DNA from: Lysobacterales bacterium
GTDB lineage: Bacteria > Pseudomonadota > Gammaproteobacteria > Xanthomonadales > Rhodanobacteraceae
Assembly: GCA_016707485.1 (NCBI GenBank)
Contig: JADJHN010000002.1
Location: 992,001-1,056,000 of the forward strand
Direction of reading: 5' to 3'
Length of the DNA stretch: 64,000 nucleotides
Under the pieces are notes generated by a model, which searched no databases, had not been told where the DNA came from, and saw nothing but the letters and a program-made list of their open reading frames with translations. Shown here piece by piece: positions 46,934-56,801 of this stretch (its first letter is position 1; each line of letters starts with the position of its first letter). The position numbers were made by a program, and so were the translations under genes.

Positions 46934-49696
46934 TCAGGCGTGGGCGACCTTGAAATCGTAGCTGGCGTCGCGTGTCGCCTGCTGCACGAAATTGCCCTGG
47001 ATCAAATCGATTCCCGAGGACCACAACGAGGCAGCAACGCGTGCCTCCTCGACCCGTGGCGCGATCACGCGGCGACCGCTGGCATGGGCCAGGTTGACCA
47101 GATCGCGCAGCTCGTTGCGGTGGTCGCCGCCGCGATCACTGGTATAGCGCGGCGAGAGCTTGATGAAATCCACCGGCAGGTGCATGAGCATGTCGGTTGC
47201 CTGGTCGCCGCCTTCGACGCCGGAAAGGGTCAGGCTCACACCCAACTGCTTCATGGCCAGGGCAAAGCTCATGTAGCCGGCCAGGTGCTTGCCGGCATCT
47301 TCCATGCGCAAATCGATGGAAATCTGCGCAGCCGGAATGCGCCGGGATTCAAGCGCCTGGCGCATCCACTCGATGCGCTCCGGATCCTGCACGCTGCGCG
47401 CGGACTGGTTGACGAACAGGCGCACGTTGTCACCGCTGCGGCGATGCTCGGCGATGGTGTCGAGACAGCTTTCAAGCATCCAGCGATCCACTTCGCCGAT
47501 CAGATGTGCATTCTCGGCAGCCGGAATCAGCTCCGCCGCCGAATACACGCGGCCCTCGGCGCTCGACAGTCGCAACAGCGCCTGGAACTGCTTTTCCTCC
47601 TCGCCGTGCAGCGAGACGATGGGCTGGAAAACCACGCGCAGGCTGGAATCTCGCAGGGCCTGGCGCAGCAGCTCGGCGAGCGGATCCGTCGGCACCTGCG
47701 CGATGCTGACCACGTTGGCCTTGTTCGCGGGTTCGGCAATTGGCGGCGCGTCGAGCAAGGCCAGCTCGGCCGCCTCGATCATTGCCCGGGCATCGCCCAC
47801 CGCGGCGAGGAAGGTGCAGATGCCGACGGCAATGCTTACTTCCTGGCGCTCATTGGCGGCCATGAACACGTGGTCGGCAACGGCCTTGCGCAGTTGCGCG
47901 GAAAACTCCTCGAGCGCGGTGCCGGATCGATCCGGATTGAGCAGGAGGAAGTCGCTGTCGCCGTTGCGCGCGAGCATGTCGTTCTTGCCAAGTTGGCCTT
48001 CGATCTGCGCGGCCAGTTGATCGGTCAGTTCGGCAAACGCCGGGCTGCCAAGGTGGCGGCGCAGGTCGCCTTCGGACTCCAGGGCGATGAAGAGGATGCC
48101 GCCGCTGCGCGTGGCGGCATCCTCCATGGCCAGCAACTCGGTCATGCGGGCACTGATTTCGGCAGGCGTATGGCCGCGTTTGAGCGTCTCGCGCGCAACC
48201 GGCTTGCGATGGCGGGCAACCTGGCGCGCGCGTCGCACGCGGCTGGTCACCGCACTGATCAGATGTCGCGGGGCGATCGGCTTGGTCAGGAAGTCATCGC
48301 CACCCGCGCTGAGTGCCTCGAAGTGCTTCTCGGTATCGCCTTCGCCGGAGAGGAACACGATTGGCGTCGACAGGTAGGCCTCGCGCTCGCGGATCAGCGC
48401 GGTCAGTTCGATGCCGTTGCAGACCGGCATGTTGAGATCCATGAGGATCAGGTCGGGGCCGAACTCGTCGAGCTTGTCGAGCACGGCGGAGGCTTCGCCG
48501 ACGGCAAGGGTGTGCATGCCGTTCTTGCGCAGGATCGATTCGGCGAAGAACGCCTGCGAGCGGTCGTCCTCGACGATCATGATGCGGAATGGGTCTGCCT
48601 CGGCACCCAGATCAAGTTCACGAATGCGCCCGATTACGGCATCGGCCGTCTCAGGCTGCACGACATAGGCATCGCAACCGGCGCGCATTGCGCGCAGGCG
48701 CGCGGCAAGGTCGGATTTTCCGGCGCCGTGGGCAATCAGCAGGATGCGCTGGTTGTCGCGGTTGCGCGCCGCTTGCACGAGGGCACCGATTTCCTCGATG
48801 TACTGCTGGTGCTCGCCATCGAGCATGATCAGCGAGGGCTTGGACCGACCCAGCCAATCCTTCAGCGCATCGACGCCATCCAGGTGCACCAGGGAAAAGC
48901 CGAGCATGCCGAGCTGCAGGTCAATGGCGGCGGCGAGGTCGCTGCCGGCGTGCAGGTGGCAGGCGATGCGCGCCGTGCTGTCGATGCCGGACTCCGGTGG
49001 GCGCTCGCTGATCGCAGCATTGACCACAGGCACGGCGGAGATATCGATTGCGGATGGCGCGCTGGTTGCGGCAGGGCTCTCGACCGGCGCTGCGGCGACG
49101 GCAACGACGGGCAATTCGGGCGTGGCGCTCGTGACTGGCGGCTCCGGCGCAGGCGGCTCGATGGGGGCGGTGTCGATTTCAATCGCGGCGCTCGCTGGCG
49201 CCGCCTCGACAAAGCTCGGGCCAATCCGGTCCGGCCTTGGCAATGCGGCAAAGCGTGACCAATAGCGCGATGGCGGTCGGGTCAGCAGCGGGAAACCGTT
49301 GTCCTCGGTCGCCGCATACCCGAACAAGCCGGATGGAAGCTCGTCGTGTGCGAGTGCAGCATCAGCATCACCGGCGCTGCCGGCCTCGAACGCGGCAAAG
49401 CGCGCGGCCAGTTCCTCAAGCAGGTAGGCATCCGGCACGATCGGCGGTTCGAGCAGGCTCCACAGGTTCTCGGCGAAATGCTCAAGGCGGCTGGCTGTGC
49501 CGCGTTCCTCAAGCTGGCGGCAGATCGCTGCCAGGGCCTCGGCATCTTGCGCCAGCAGCAGGGCGGCATTGATGTCCCAACCCGATTCGCACAGTCGCTT
49601 GCCGCGCTGGCACAGATCGGCCGTGCGCAGCGGAATCTGGGTGACGTGCGCCGCGCGTAACCGCGGACGTCGAGAGGACGGCTCGCTAACCTGCAT
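46934..49696 (-). CDS. REC-GGDEF-EAL protein with degenerate catalytic motifs
   Basis: A 920-residue cytoplasmic protein. N-terminal helical segment, a proline/alanine-rich linker (about 165-225), a degenerate REC (about 240-360), a standard REC (IMIVEDDRSQ, LILMDLNMPVCNG), a GGDEF-like domain without GGDEF (NGDSDFLLL at that place), and an EAL-like domain (about 690-915). The EAL motif reads QAL and the DDFGTG loop SGVEGGD, so phosphodiesterase activity is unlikely; it may bind c-di-GMP as a sensor, as FimX does. Upstream of and 7 bp from the hybrid kinase. Confidence 0.88.
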   Translation of the reverse strand: MQVSEPSSRRPRLRAAHVTQIPLRTADLCQRGKRLCESGWDINAALLLAQDAEALAAICRQLEERGTASRLEHFAENLWSLLEPPIVPDAYLLEELAARFAAFEAGSAGDADAALAHDELPSGLFGYAATEDNGFPLLTRPPSRYWSRFAALPRPDRIGPSFVEAAPASAAIEIDTAPIEPPAPEPPVTSATPELPVVAVAAAPVESPAATSAPSAIDISAVPVVNAAISERPPESGIDSTARIACHLHAGSDLAAAIDLQLGMLGFSLVHLDGVDALKDWLGRSKPSLIMLDGEHQQYIEEIGALVQAARNRDNQRILLIAHGAGKSDLAARLRAMRAGCDAYVVQPETADAVIGRIRELDLGAEADPFRIMIVEDDRSQAFFAESILRKNGMHTLAVGEASAVLDKLDEFGPDLILMDLNMPVCNGIELTALIREREAYLSTPIVFLSGEGDTEKHFEALSAGGDDFLTKPIAPRHLISAVTSRVRRARQVARHRKPVARETLKRGHTPAEISARMTELLAMEDAATRSGGILFIALESEGDLRRHLGSPAFAELTDQLAAQIEGQLGKNDMLARNGDSDFLLLNPDRSGTALEEFSAQLRKAVADHVFMAANERQEVSIAVGICTFLAAVGDARAMIEAAELALLDAPPIAEPANKANVVSIAQVPTDPLAELLRQALRDSSLRVVFQPIVSLHGEEEKQFQALLRLSSAEGRVYSAAELIPAAENAHLIGEVDRWMLESCLDTIAEHRRSGDNVRLFVNQSARSVQDPERIEWMRQALESRRIPAAQISIDLRMEDAGKHLAGYMSFALAMKQLGVSLTLSGVEGGDQATDMLMHLPVDFIKLSPRYTSDRGGDHRNELRDLVNLAHASGRRVIAPRVEEARVAASLWSSGIDLIQGNFVQQATRDASYDFKVAHA

Positions 49697-49750
49697 GCAT
49701 ACCCCCTGGCAGGGTCGAACTATACCAGCGCAGGGCTTGCGGACCCGTAT

Positions 49751-50182
49751 TCACAACGGTTTGACCACGACAAGCACGACAATCCCGATCAGCAGCAGGG
49801 CCGGGATCTCGTTGAAGATGCGCAGCCAGCGGCTGGAGCGGGAAAAACTGTCCGTGGCGAACTGGCGAACCATGCGCACCAGCAGGCAATGGTAGGCAAT
49901 CAGGCAGGCCACCAGCGCGAGCTTGAGGTGGAACCAAAGCCCGCTGTGCAGATATGCCGGCGCATTCAGCAGCCACCAGACCATCAAGGCGGTGCCAAAG
50001 GCCACGGCAAGCATGCCGCCGACATGGGTGATCATGAGCAAGCGGCGCTGCATGATCTTCAGGCGCTCGCGGACGACGCTTTCGCTTGCCTCGACGTGGT
50101 AGACGAAGAGCCGCGGCAGGTAGAACAGCCCGGCAAACCAGGTCACGACGAAAATCACATGGAAGGCCTTCAGCCAGAGCAT
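49751..50182 (-). CDS. hemJ: HemJ-family membrane protein (protoporphyrinogen oxidase)
   Basis: A 143-residue integral membrane protein with four predicted helices, start MLWLKAFHVIFVVTW. Conserved features are FHVI, WFAGLFYLPRLFVYH with the histidine required in HemJ, and WFHLKLALV. HemJ oxidises protoporphyrinogen IX in the last steps of haem synthesis in bacteria lacking HemG/HemY. The hemF gene lies 7 kb away. The frame upstream of this start is not protein-like. Confidence 0.88.
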   Translation of the reverse strand: MLWLKAFHVIFVVTWFAGLFYLPRLFVYHVEASESVVRERLKIMQRRLLMITHVGGMLAVAFGTALMVWWLLNAPAYLHSGLWFHLKLALVACLIAYHCLLVRMVRQFATDSFSRSSRWLRIFNEIPALLLIGIVVLVVVKPL

Positions 50183-50291
50183 CACTTCGATCTGCGCGGT
50201 AACAGGCGTCAAGTATAGCCGCGCTTGACCTTGCGCCGCGCCGGTGGCTATAAGCGCAGTCCGTTCCGCTCGCCCCGGTTTCTGCATACCC

Positions 50292-51005
50292 ATGGCCTCC
50301 CCGCAATTCGTCATTCGCCAGGTCGACCCGTCGCGCTCGCGGCGGATATGGCTGTTCGTGGCGCTGCTGTGGGTGGGCTCGCTGACCCTCGCCGTGGTCG
50401 CGACCAGCTTGTTCCTGGTGGCACGGCAGCCGCAGGTCGGGCAGGAACCCATGGACAGCATGGATACCTCGGCGCTGAAGATGCGCATCGTCGTGCTCGA
50501 GCGTTCCGAGCAGGTCGCCAAGGCCGCGCTGACCGAGTTGCAGCAAACCCTGCGTGATCGCGAGGAGGAGATTGCCGGCGTGCGCGCCGATCTCGCCTTC
50601 TATGGACGCCTGGTTGGCGGCGCCAAGCGCGAAGGCCTGGCGGTGCACGCGCTAAGCCTCAAGCCGGTGCCGGATTCGCGGGCGTGGAACTTCTCCGCCA
50701 CGCTGACGCAGAACTTCAAGCGCGGCCCGGAGACGCGAGGCAAGCTGACCCTGGCGGTCTCGGGGATCCGCAATGGCGCGCTGGAGACCCTCGAATGGAA
50801 GGATCTTGGACAGCAGCCCGGCAATGCCGGAATCGACTATGCGTTCAAGTATTTCCAGCAGGTTGAGGGCACCATCATGCTGCCCGACGGGTTTGAACCG
50901 AATCGCGTCCGTGCCATGACCGAGGGCGACGGCGGTCGCAGTAACCAGGATTTTCCGTGGAATGACGCGGCCGAGGCCGAGGAGAAAGACAATGTTCGGC
51001 AGTGA
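50292..51005 (+). CDS. DUF6776-type membrane protein
   Basis: A 237-residue protein: one N-terminal transmembrane helix (about 18-40), a coiled coil (about 58-95) and a strand-rich periplasmic C-terminal domain. This is the arrangement of DUF6776 proteins of xanthomonads. It overlaps the bactofilin gene by 14 bp, so they likely act together in cell-envelope organisation; the exact role is unknown. Confidence 0.72.
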   Translation: MASPQFVIRQVDPSRSRRIWLFVALLWVGSLTLAVVATSLFLVARQPQVGQEPMDSMDTSALKMRIVVLERSEQVAKAALTELQQTLRDREEEIAGVRADLAFYGRLVGGAKREGLAVHALSLKPVPDSRAWNFSATLTQNFKRGPETRGKLTLAVSGIRNGALETLEWKDLGQQPGNAGIDYAFKYFQQVEGTIMLPDGFEPNRVRAMTEGDGGRSNQDFPWNDAAEAEEKDNVRQ

Positions 51006-51444
51006 AAAGCGCAGCAACCGCTCGATGTCGGCGATCACCACACTGATTGCCGAAGGCACCACGATCCGCGGTGACATCGAGTTCAATGGCGGCTTGCACA
51101 TGGATGGGGCGGTTGAAGGCTCGATCACCGCGCAAGGTGCCCAGGCCGTGCTCACCTTGAGCGAAAAGGGACGGGTGAGCGGCGAGATCCGCACGCCGAA
51201 TGCGGTCATCAATGGCCAGGTCAAGGGCGACATCATCGTCTCCGAGCGCCTCGAGCTGGCCGCGCAGGCGCGCATCGACGGCAATGTCTATTACAAGGTG
51301 CTGGAAATGGCCGCCGGTGCCCAGCTCAGCGGCAAGATGATCTATCAGCCCGAGCCGCCACGGCAGCTGAGCGGCCCCGGGGCCAGCACTGCCGATGACG
51401 ACAGCACCAGCGAGGGTATCGATGCCGAGCCGGCGCGCGCTTGA
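50992..51444 (+). CDS. Bactofilin family protein
   Basis: A 150-residue bactofilin: a short N-terminal tail, then the beta-helix with repeated G-x-I/V repeats (TIRGDIEFNGGLHMDGAVEG, GRVSGEI, QVKGDIIV, ARIDGNVYY) and a disordered acidic end. Bactofilins polymerise into cytoskeletal filaments that scaffold wall synthesis. GGAGAAAG precedes the ATG inside the end of the previous gene. Confidence 0.92.
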   Translation: MFGSEKRSNRSMSAITTLIAEGTTIRGDIEFNGGLHMDGAVEGSITAQGAQAVLTLSEKGRVSGEIRTPNAVINGQVKGDIIVSERLELAAQARIDGNVYYKVLEMAAGAQLSGKMIYQPEPPRQLSGPGASTADDDSTSEGIDAEPARA

Positions 51445-51505
51445 AACTGCCCGATCCGCCACGATTTCAGTGGTTCACCCGCGCTGATTGCTGCATGCTG
51501 TCCAA

Positions 51506-51874
51506 ATGAGCGAATCCCCGACCCCCACCTATCTCGACTTCAGCGAAGCGCCGATGGTGTTCACCGCGGCCGCTGCGGGCAAGGTCACCGAATTGATCGC
51601 CGAGGAAGGCAATGCCGATCTCAAGCTTCGCGTCTACATCAGTGGCGGCGGCTGTTCGGGTTTCCAGTACGGTTTCACCTTCGACGAGGAATGCGCCGAG
51701 GATGATCTTGCGATCGAGCGCAACGGCGTGTTCCTGCTGGTTGATCCCTTGAGCCTGCAATACCTCAGCGGAGCCGAGATCGACTACGCCGAATCGCTGA
51801 CCGGTGCCCAGTTCGTCATCCGCAACCCCAATGCCAAGACCACCTGCGGTTGCGGGTCATCGTTTGCGGTATAG
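51506..51874 (+). CDS. erpA: ErpA, iron-sulfur cluster insertion protein
   Basis: A 122-residue A-type carrier with the three conserved cysteines in GGGCSGFQY (about 49) and [10 protein letters not shown] (about 114 and 116). ErpA passes [4Fe-4S] clusters to targets such as IspG/H. Start [10 protein letters not shown]; length is standard. Confidence 0.94.
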   Translation: MSESPTPTYLDFSEAPMVFTAAAAGKVTELIAEEGNADLKLRVYISGGGCSGFQYGFTFDEECAEDDLAIERNGVFLLVDPLSLQYLSGAEIDYAESLTGAQFVIRNPNAKTTCGCGSSFAV

Positions 51875-51907
51875 CCCGCGTCGGGTCGCTGGCGGAACAG
51901 CGTTGCC

Positions 51908-52873
51908 ATGAGCGCCGAGCTGCGCAGTCGCCGAAACGTTTTTGCCGGACTGGCCCTGGACCGCTGCAGCGAACGCCGGCCGGATCATGCCTGGCTTGAA
52001 CAAGCCCTGCATGCGCCCGAAACGCGGTTCATCGTCCTCGATCCCGACGGCAAGGCACTGCTGACACCGGATCTGCGACACTTGCGCGAGCTGGATCGCG
52101 CCGAGCAATGCGAATGGCGGGCGGAATCCGCACCGACCTTGCTTGGCGTCGACGAAAACCAGGCAGCACATTTCCTGTTGGCACCGGATGCGCCAACCGC
52201 GCTGCGCGTTGCCGAAGCCGGTGGCGGACAATTCATGGACCTGCGCAGCGCCGGCTTGGTCCTTCCGGCGTTCGAGGCGGGCTTGTTCGCCTACGCGCGC
52301 GGCCTCGCCCACTGGCAGGCGCGCACGCGCTGGTGCAGCGCCTGTGGCAGTGCGCTCATGCTCGAATGGGCTGGACATCGCGGCCGCTGCAGCAACCCGG
52401 ATTGCGCGATCGAGCATTACCCGCGTACCGATCCGGCAATCATCGTCATTGTCACCTGGCGCGATGCCTGCCTGCTCGGGCGCCAGGCGACCTGGCCCAA
52501 GGGACGCTTCTCGACCCTGGCTGGATTCGTCGAGCCCGGCGAGACCCTCGAAGACGCCGTGCGCCGCGAGGTATTCGAGGAGGCCGGCGTGCGCGTGGTT
52601 GACAGCGACTACCATTCCTCGCAGCCATGGCCCTTTCCTTCATCGCTGATGCTCGGATTCACCGCGCGTGCCGAAGACCCGACCATCAAGGTTGGCGACG
52701 AGATTGATGAAGCGCGCTGGTTCGAAGTCGATGAGTTTGTCCGCGACGTGGAGTCCGGCGCGCTCGGCCTGCCGCCGCCGCTGTCGGTGTCCTGGCGGCT
52801 GATTGAACACTGGCTCAAGCAGGCCAGTGGATTGGAGCTGTCCGAGCTCAAGTCACCGTCCACCTGGCGATGA
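51908..52873 (+). CDS. nudC: NAD(+) diphosphatase NudC
   Basis: A 321-residue Nudix enzyme. A four-cysteine zinc site (CSACG, then RCSNPDC) is followed by the Nudix box GFVEPGETLEDAVRREVFEE and the SQPWPFPSSL signature of NudC. It cleaves NAD(H) to NMN and AMP and removes NAD caps from RNA. It follows erpA by 33 bp. Confidence 0.92.
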   Translation: MSAELRSRRNVFAGLALDRCSERRPDHAWLEQALHAPETRFIVLDPDGKALLTPDLRHLRELDRAEQCEWRAESAPTLLGVDENQAAHFLLAPDAPTALRVAEAGGGQFMDLRSAGLVLPAFEAGLFAYARGLAHWQARTRWCSACGSALMLEWAGHRGRCSNPDCAIEHYPRTDPAIIVIVTWRDACLLGRQATWPKGRFSTLAGFVEPGETLEDAVRREVFEEAGVRVVDSDYHSSQPWPFPSSLMLGFTARAEDPTIKVGDEIDEARWFEVDEFVRDVESGALGLPPPLSVSWRLIEHWLKQASGLELSELKSPSTWR

Positions 52874-52931
52874 CTGGACGCGCCGCCTGCGCCCGCTACA
52901 ATCCGCAACATCCTTGCGCGCGCTGGATCTC

Positions 52932-53810
52932 ATGGCCAAGACCCTGATAGCGATTCTCCTTGTGCTGCTGAGCATGCACGCCTTGCCGGATCTGTTGCGC
53001 TTCCGCCGCTTCGGCTGGTTGCGCAACCTGCTCACGCCGGCTGATGGGCAGGCCCGCGGCACGTCATCGCGAACCGTGTGGATCACCGCGCTGCTGCTCA
53101 TCGTCACGGCGCTGATCCAGGCAGGGTTGCATCGGCACTGGTTCGGCATTCTCGAACTGGCCTTCATGGTTGTTGTGCTCTACCAGTGCTGGGGGCCGCG
53201 TGACCTCGATGAAGACATCGACGCCGTGCTCAAGGCGCCGGACAGCGAACGTCGGCGCGCGGCGGCGCAACGGCTCAACGATGGCATCAGTGAACAGGTC
53301 TTGCCATTCAATGCCGCAGCGCTGGTCGAAGCCGGTTTTGCGGCGGCCCTGTCGCGCCGTTTCGGCGTGTTGTTCTGGTTCACCCTGATGGGTCCGTTCG
53401 GTGCGGTTGCCTACCGCCTCGTGCATTTGCTTGCGCGCTCGCCCGCCTTTGCCGAGGCAGCCGGGGACTTGCGTCCGACTTTCGAGCGCGCCGCCTTGAT
53501 TCTCGATTGGCTGCCCGCGCACCTGCTCGCCTGGACGCTGGCCCTGGTCACCGATTTTGATGCCAGCGTGCGTGCCTGGCGCGAGTACCATGCGGCCCAC
53601 GGCCAGGGTTATTTCACGCTCGATCTCGGGTTTCTCGGCGCAATCGCCCGCGCCGGCGTTGACGCCGACGTCGCTGCCGGCGACGCCGGAATCGACGACG
53701 TCAACGATCCGCTTACCGAACTCGCCGATACCCGCATCATCCTGCGCCGCGCCCTGTATGCCTGGATCGCCGTCATCGCCGTGATCGTGATCGGCGGCTG
53801 GGCGGCTTGA
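52932..53810 (+). CDS. ampE: AmpE-like membrane protein
   Basis: A 292-residue CobD/AmpE-family protein, start MAKTLIAILLVLL. It has an N-terminal helix, two helices at about 50-85, a long loop (DEDIDAVLKAPD), then GVLFWFTLMGPFGAVAYRL, typical of AmpE, and a C-terminal helix. AmpE is a membrane protein near ampD in other bacteria; ampD is not here. Confidence 0.82.
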   Translation: MAKTLIAILLVLLSMHALPDLLRFRRFGWLRNLLTPADGQARGTSSRTVWITALLLIVTALIQAGLHRHWFGILELAFMVVVLYQCWGPRDLDEDIDAVLKAPDSERRRAAAQRLNDGISEQVLPFNAAALVEAGFAAALSRRFGVLFWFTLMGPFGAVAYRLVHLLARSPAFAEAAGDLRPTFERAALILDWLPAHLLAWTLALVTDFDASVRAWREYHAAHGQGYFTLDLGFLGAIARAGVDADVAAGDAGIDDVNDPLTELADTRIILRRALYAWIAVIAVIVIGGWAA

Positions 53811-53960
53811 TTTGGCAAGAAGTCGGGCAAAATCGAGCAGTTCGTCGCTTGGCTGCTGGGCTACAAGGTTCCTTGAAATGCCTAATGTATTTTATTCAAG
53901 TTGTATTTGATGCAGCTTTGATCTTGTCGCGCACTCGCCCCAACGAATTTCAGCGACTTG

Positions 53961-54446
53961 CTATGGAATGATGGTTGGCTGCAGCGCCGCAATCGGTTCG
54001 GCGAATGCGGCCAGCTCACCCTCGATCTTTGCGAGCAACTCCTGGGCGCGATCCGAATCGAGTCGGACAATTTCCAGTTCGCTGTTGCCGTGCATGAACG
54101 CTGTGTTGGTTTTTCGCAGGACCGCGAAGTCTCGCTGCACGGCATTGAACGCAGAATCGCAACCGTAGTCGGCATGGAGCTGGAGTCGGCGCAGCATGCG
54201 TTCGAGCAGGACCATCTGGCGGGTGAGCAGATACACGTCCGTTCGAGGCACGCGCGGGTCATCGGCCGCGAGCCGGCTGAGTTCGTCGGCGTAGGCGCCC
54301 AGTATCGGAAACCTCGGTTCGAGATCCTCGATCTCTGTCTGCGTGAAACAAGCCGGCATGGGCGCGTCCTGCGCATGTGACGCGCTTGCGGAAGCAAACG
54401 CGACGAGTCCGGAAAGGAAAATGCAAGGCAGTCGATGAGTGCGCAT
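53961..54446 (-). CDS. Secreted hypothetical protein
   Basis: A 161-residue exported protein: signal peptide (MRTHRLPCIFLSGLVAFA, cleavage expected after SHA), then a helical domain with a cysteine at each end (PACFTQ and DYGCDSAFNAV), possibly disulfide-bonded. No family recognised. Confidence 0.62.
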   Translation of the reverse strand: MRTHRLPCIFLSGLVAFASASASHAQDAPMPACFTQTEIEDLEPRFPILGAYADELSRLAADDPRVPRTDVYLLTRQMVLLERMLRRLQLHADYGCDSAFNAVQRDFAVLRKTNTAFMHGNSELEIVRLDSDRAQELLAKIEGELAAFAEPIAALQPTIIP

Positions 54447-54573
54447 GATGGGCTCCTGCGGCAAGTGCGGAAGATCGGGCAGTACGTCGCTGCCAGGTTT
54501 GTATATCGCAAAAACGGGGCCGGTCGGGCCACGGGATCTATTCGGCGGCTGCGCGTCGATTCGCTTTCGCTGA

Positions 54574-56280
54574 TTCGGTTATGACAGCTTCGGCAACCTC
54601 AAGCGCCAGGGCCGTTTCAACGGCGGCACCGTCTACGAGCAGTACAACTACGATCGCCTGCAACGCCTTTCCGATGTGCAGCGCATGACCGCAAACGGGC
54701 CCGGTGCTACGAACTATGCCTACACGGCCGATGGCAATCTGACATACAAAAGCGACTATGGCGTCGAGCATCAATACGGCGGTGCGGGCTGTCCGGGCCG
54801 GCCGCACTTCGTCACGCAGGTAACCAAGGGCGATACCGGCCCGAATGGGACGGACACCTTCACCTGCGATGCCAATGGCAATGTCAATGGTGGCAATAGC
54901 TTGACGGCAGCGGTGTATGACTTCCAGAACCAGGCAAGGCGTTTGCAGCGTTACGCGACGGGCAGCTCGGATTTTCGCTACGGAGCGGATGGCAACCGCT
55001 ACATGGAAGTGTCGCTCAGCGGCAGCAGTAGTCTGACCACCCGATTCGGCCCGCGTGGCTACGAGAAATCAAGCGATAACACCTCGACCACGCTCCGCCA
55101 CGAACTCGGTCCGGTGACGGTGCGCCAGACCGATGGCGGCAGTTTCGTTCCAGTGGCGCAGCTTCGTGATCGACTGGGTTCCACCTTGGCCCAAGCCAGC
55201 GCCACCGGAAGCGCGACCAACAAGCGAGGCTACGACAGCTTTGGCGAGGTGACCAACGGCGACTTTTCCCCGAGGCAACCTGCCGTGCTCGGGCTGGCCC
55301 CGACCACATTGCGCGGCTTCACGGGTCACGAACATCTCGATGCCGTACGCCTGATCCACATGAACGGACGCATCTACGATCCCAAGCTGGGCCGGTTCTA
55401 CTCGGTCGACCCGGTTATCCAGTTTCCGAGCAACAGTCAGAGCCTGAATCCGTACTCGTACATCCTCAATAATCCGTTAAGCGGGAGGGATCCGAGCGGG
55501 TACATGAGCCAGTTGGACATGCGGACAAATCGGATAATCGCCAACGCGAACAACAACTGCATGGGTGGCGTTTTATGCATCGCGGCCAGCGAAAAAGCGT
55601 TCCTGGCGGGACCGAGGAGCAATCTGGCTGGGATGACTTCGGGTGGGGCGTCACCGGGCATGGGGCCAAGGAATGGGGCCGATCTGCTCAACAAGATCAA
55701 AAGGGCGCTACAGGAGCCGGCGGATAAGATTGAGTCGAAGCCTTTGGTTGAGGTGTTACCGATTAGGGAGGGCGTGAGACGCGTTGGCGACGGCAGCCGA
55801 GCTTATAGAGAAGGGTTGCCACAACCAGATGAAGCGAACGCAGAAGAGCTTGGTTTCGTTCGGGGGATTGCTTCGGACTTCGAAGCGTATGGCTCCATCG
55901 AACATTGCGCGCTAATCTGTAGAGACATGGTGGAAGTCGGGCCAACGCATTACGTGCTCTCAGACGTTCATACCGACCGCTCACAGTTTGGTTGCAACCC
56001 GTCCGGGCTGTCCTGTCCATCGGGACTCACTGCCGTTTCGGACATCCATAATCATCCAGCAGATAATTTTTACCGGATGAAATCGACGGATGTTCGATTG
56101 CTCGGTCAAGGGACTGTTGGTGACCGGAAGCGAGTGAACGGCCTGTCTTTCAGTATGAGCGACATGCAAGGACTTCTGTTCGACCAAAGGAATGGGTGGG
56201 TGGTGCCGATAGGCAGCAATAAACTCTTGTACTTCCCGAAGACCATGCACTACCCAGTTCACAACGTCTATGACCAATGA
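54574..56280 (+). pseudogene. 5'-truncated rhs gene with C-terminal toxin domain
   Basis: From a stop at 54571 the frame reads Rhs/YD repeats (FGYDSFGNLKRQG, NYAYTADGNLTYKSD) without N-terminal shell or start codon, then the RHS core region ending in RLGSTLAQ, GYDSFGEV, RIYDPKLGRFYSVDP and LNPYSYILNNPLSGRDPSG (the usual DPxG boundary). The distinct C-terminal part has SDIHNHPADNFYRMKSTD, an H-x-H...S-x-D arrangement near the JAMM/DUF4329 peptidase pattern. Rhs proteins deliver such tips as toxins. Here the delivery part is missing, so this is probably an orphan cassette. Confidence 0.72.
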
Positions 56281-56296
56281 AGGAAGTTTTTGAGTC

Positions 56297-56737
56297 ATGA
56301 AAATTCTTTTGATCGCTATCGTTTGTATCTTTGCAATGTTATCTACGCCTGGCTTAGCGCAGTTGAAAGGAAATGTCCCCCTGGTTCGACTGCTTGCAAC
56401 GCCGAAGGTTTACAACGGAAATGCAGTGTCCGTGAGCGGCGTTCTACATCGGGCCGACGGCGGCGTATTGGCCTTGTATATTGATCCGAGCAGTGCAGAA
56501 TCAGGCGTCACAGCAAATGCAATTGTTCTCATGCTCGCCGGTCAGGAAACCGGGATGACCGAAGAGCAAATTCACCAGGCGATAGGCAAGTACGTCCTAG
56601 TTGCAGCCACTTTCGATATTGATCCACCGCAGCCACGTGGTTACTCAGGGATTCTGAAAGCCATTGAGGCTTTGCGTCCGTATCCCCTGCTGCAACCGCT
56701 AGATCAAAGGGATGATCAAAGCGATCAAAGTCATTGA
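56297..56737 (+). CDS. Probable immunity protein, secreted
   Basis: A 146-residue protein 16 bp after the rhs toxin, with a signal peptide (KILLIAIVCIFAMLSTPGLAQ). The body is strand-rich (VYNGNAVSVSGVLHRADG); the tail is Gln/Asp-rich and coincides with a repeat. Its position indicates a cognate immunity role, and export suggests the toxin acts in the periplasm. Family not recognised. Confidence 0.6.
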   Translation: MKILLIAIVCIFAMLSTPGLAQLKGNVPLVRLLATPKVYNGNAVSVSGVLHRADGGVLALYIDPSSAESGVTANAIVLMLAGQETGMTEEQIHQAIGKYVLVAATFDIDPPQPRGYSGILKAIEALRPYPLLQPLDQRDDQSDQSH

Positions 56738-56784
56738 TTTATCGATGAACGATCAAAGGGGTCGATCAAAGGGGTCATTGATTT
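56702..56784 (+). repeat. GATCAAAG-rich short repeats
   Basis: Five copies of GATCAAAG, at 56702, 56714, 56723, 56751 and 56764, two of them followed by GTCATTGATTT. It spans the stop of the immunity gene and ends at the next rhs remnant, a plausible recombination point between rhs cassettes. Confidence 0.5.
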
Positions 56785-56801
56785 CTTGCTGAACAAAACA
56801 C

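Noticed and set aside
46547..49258. 903-codon plus-strand frame opposite the EAL protein
   Set aside because: Antisense artefact of high third-position GC; the minus strand carries clear REC/EAL motifs. The same applies to long antisense frames at 44743-46635 and 58915-62334.
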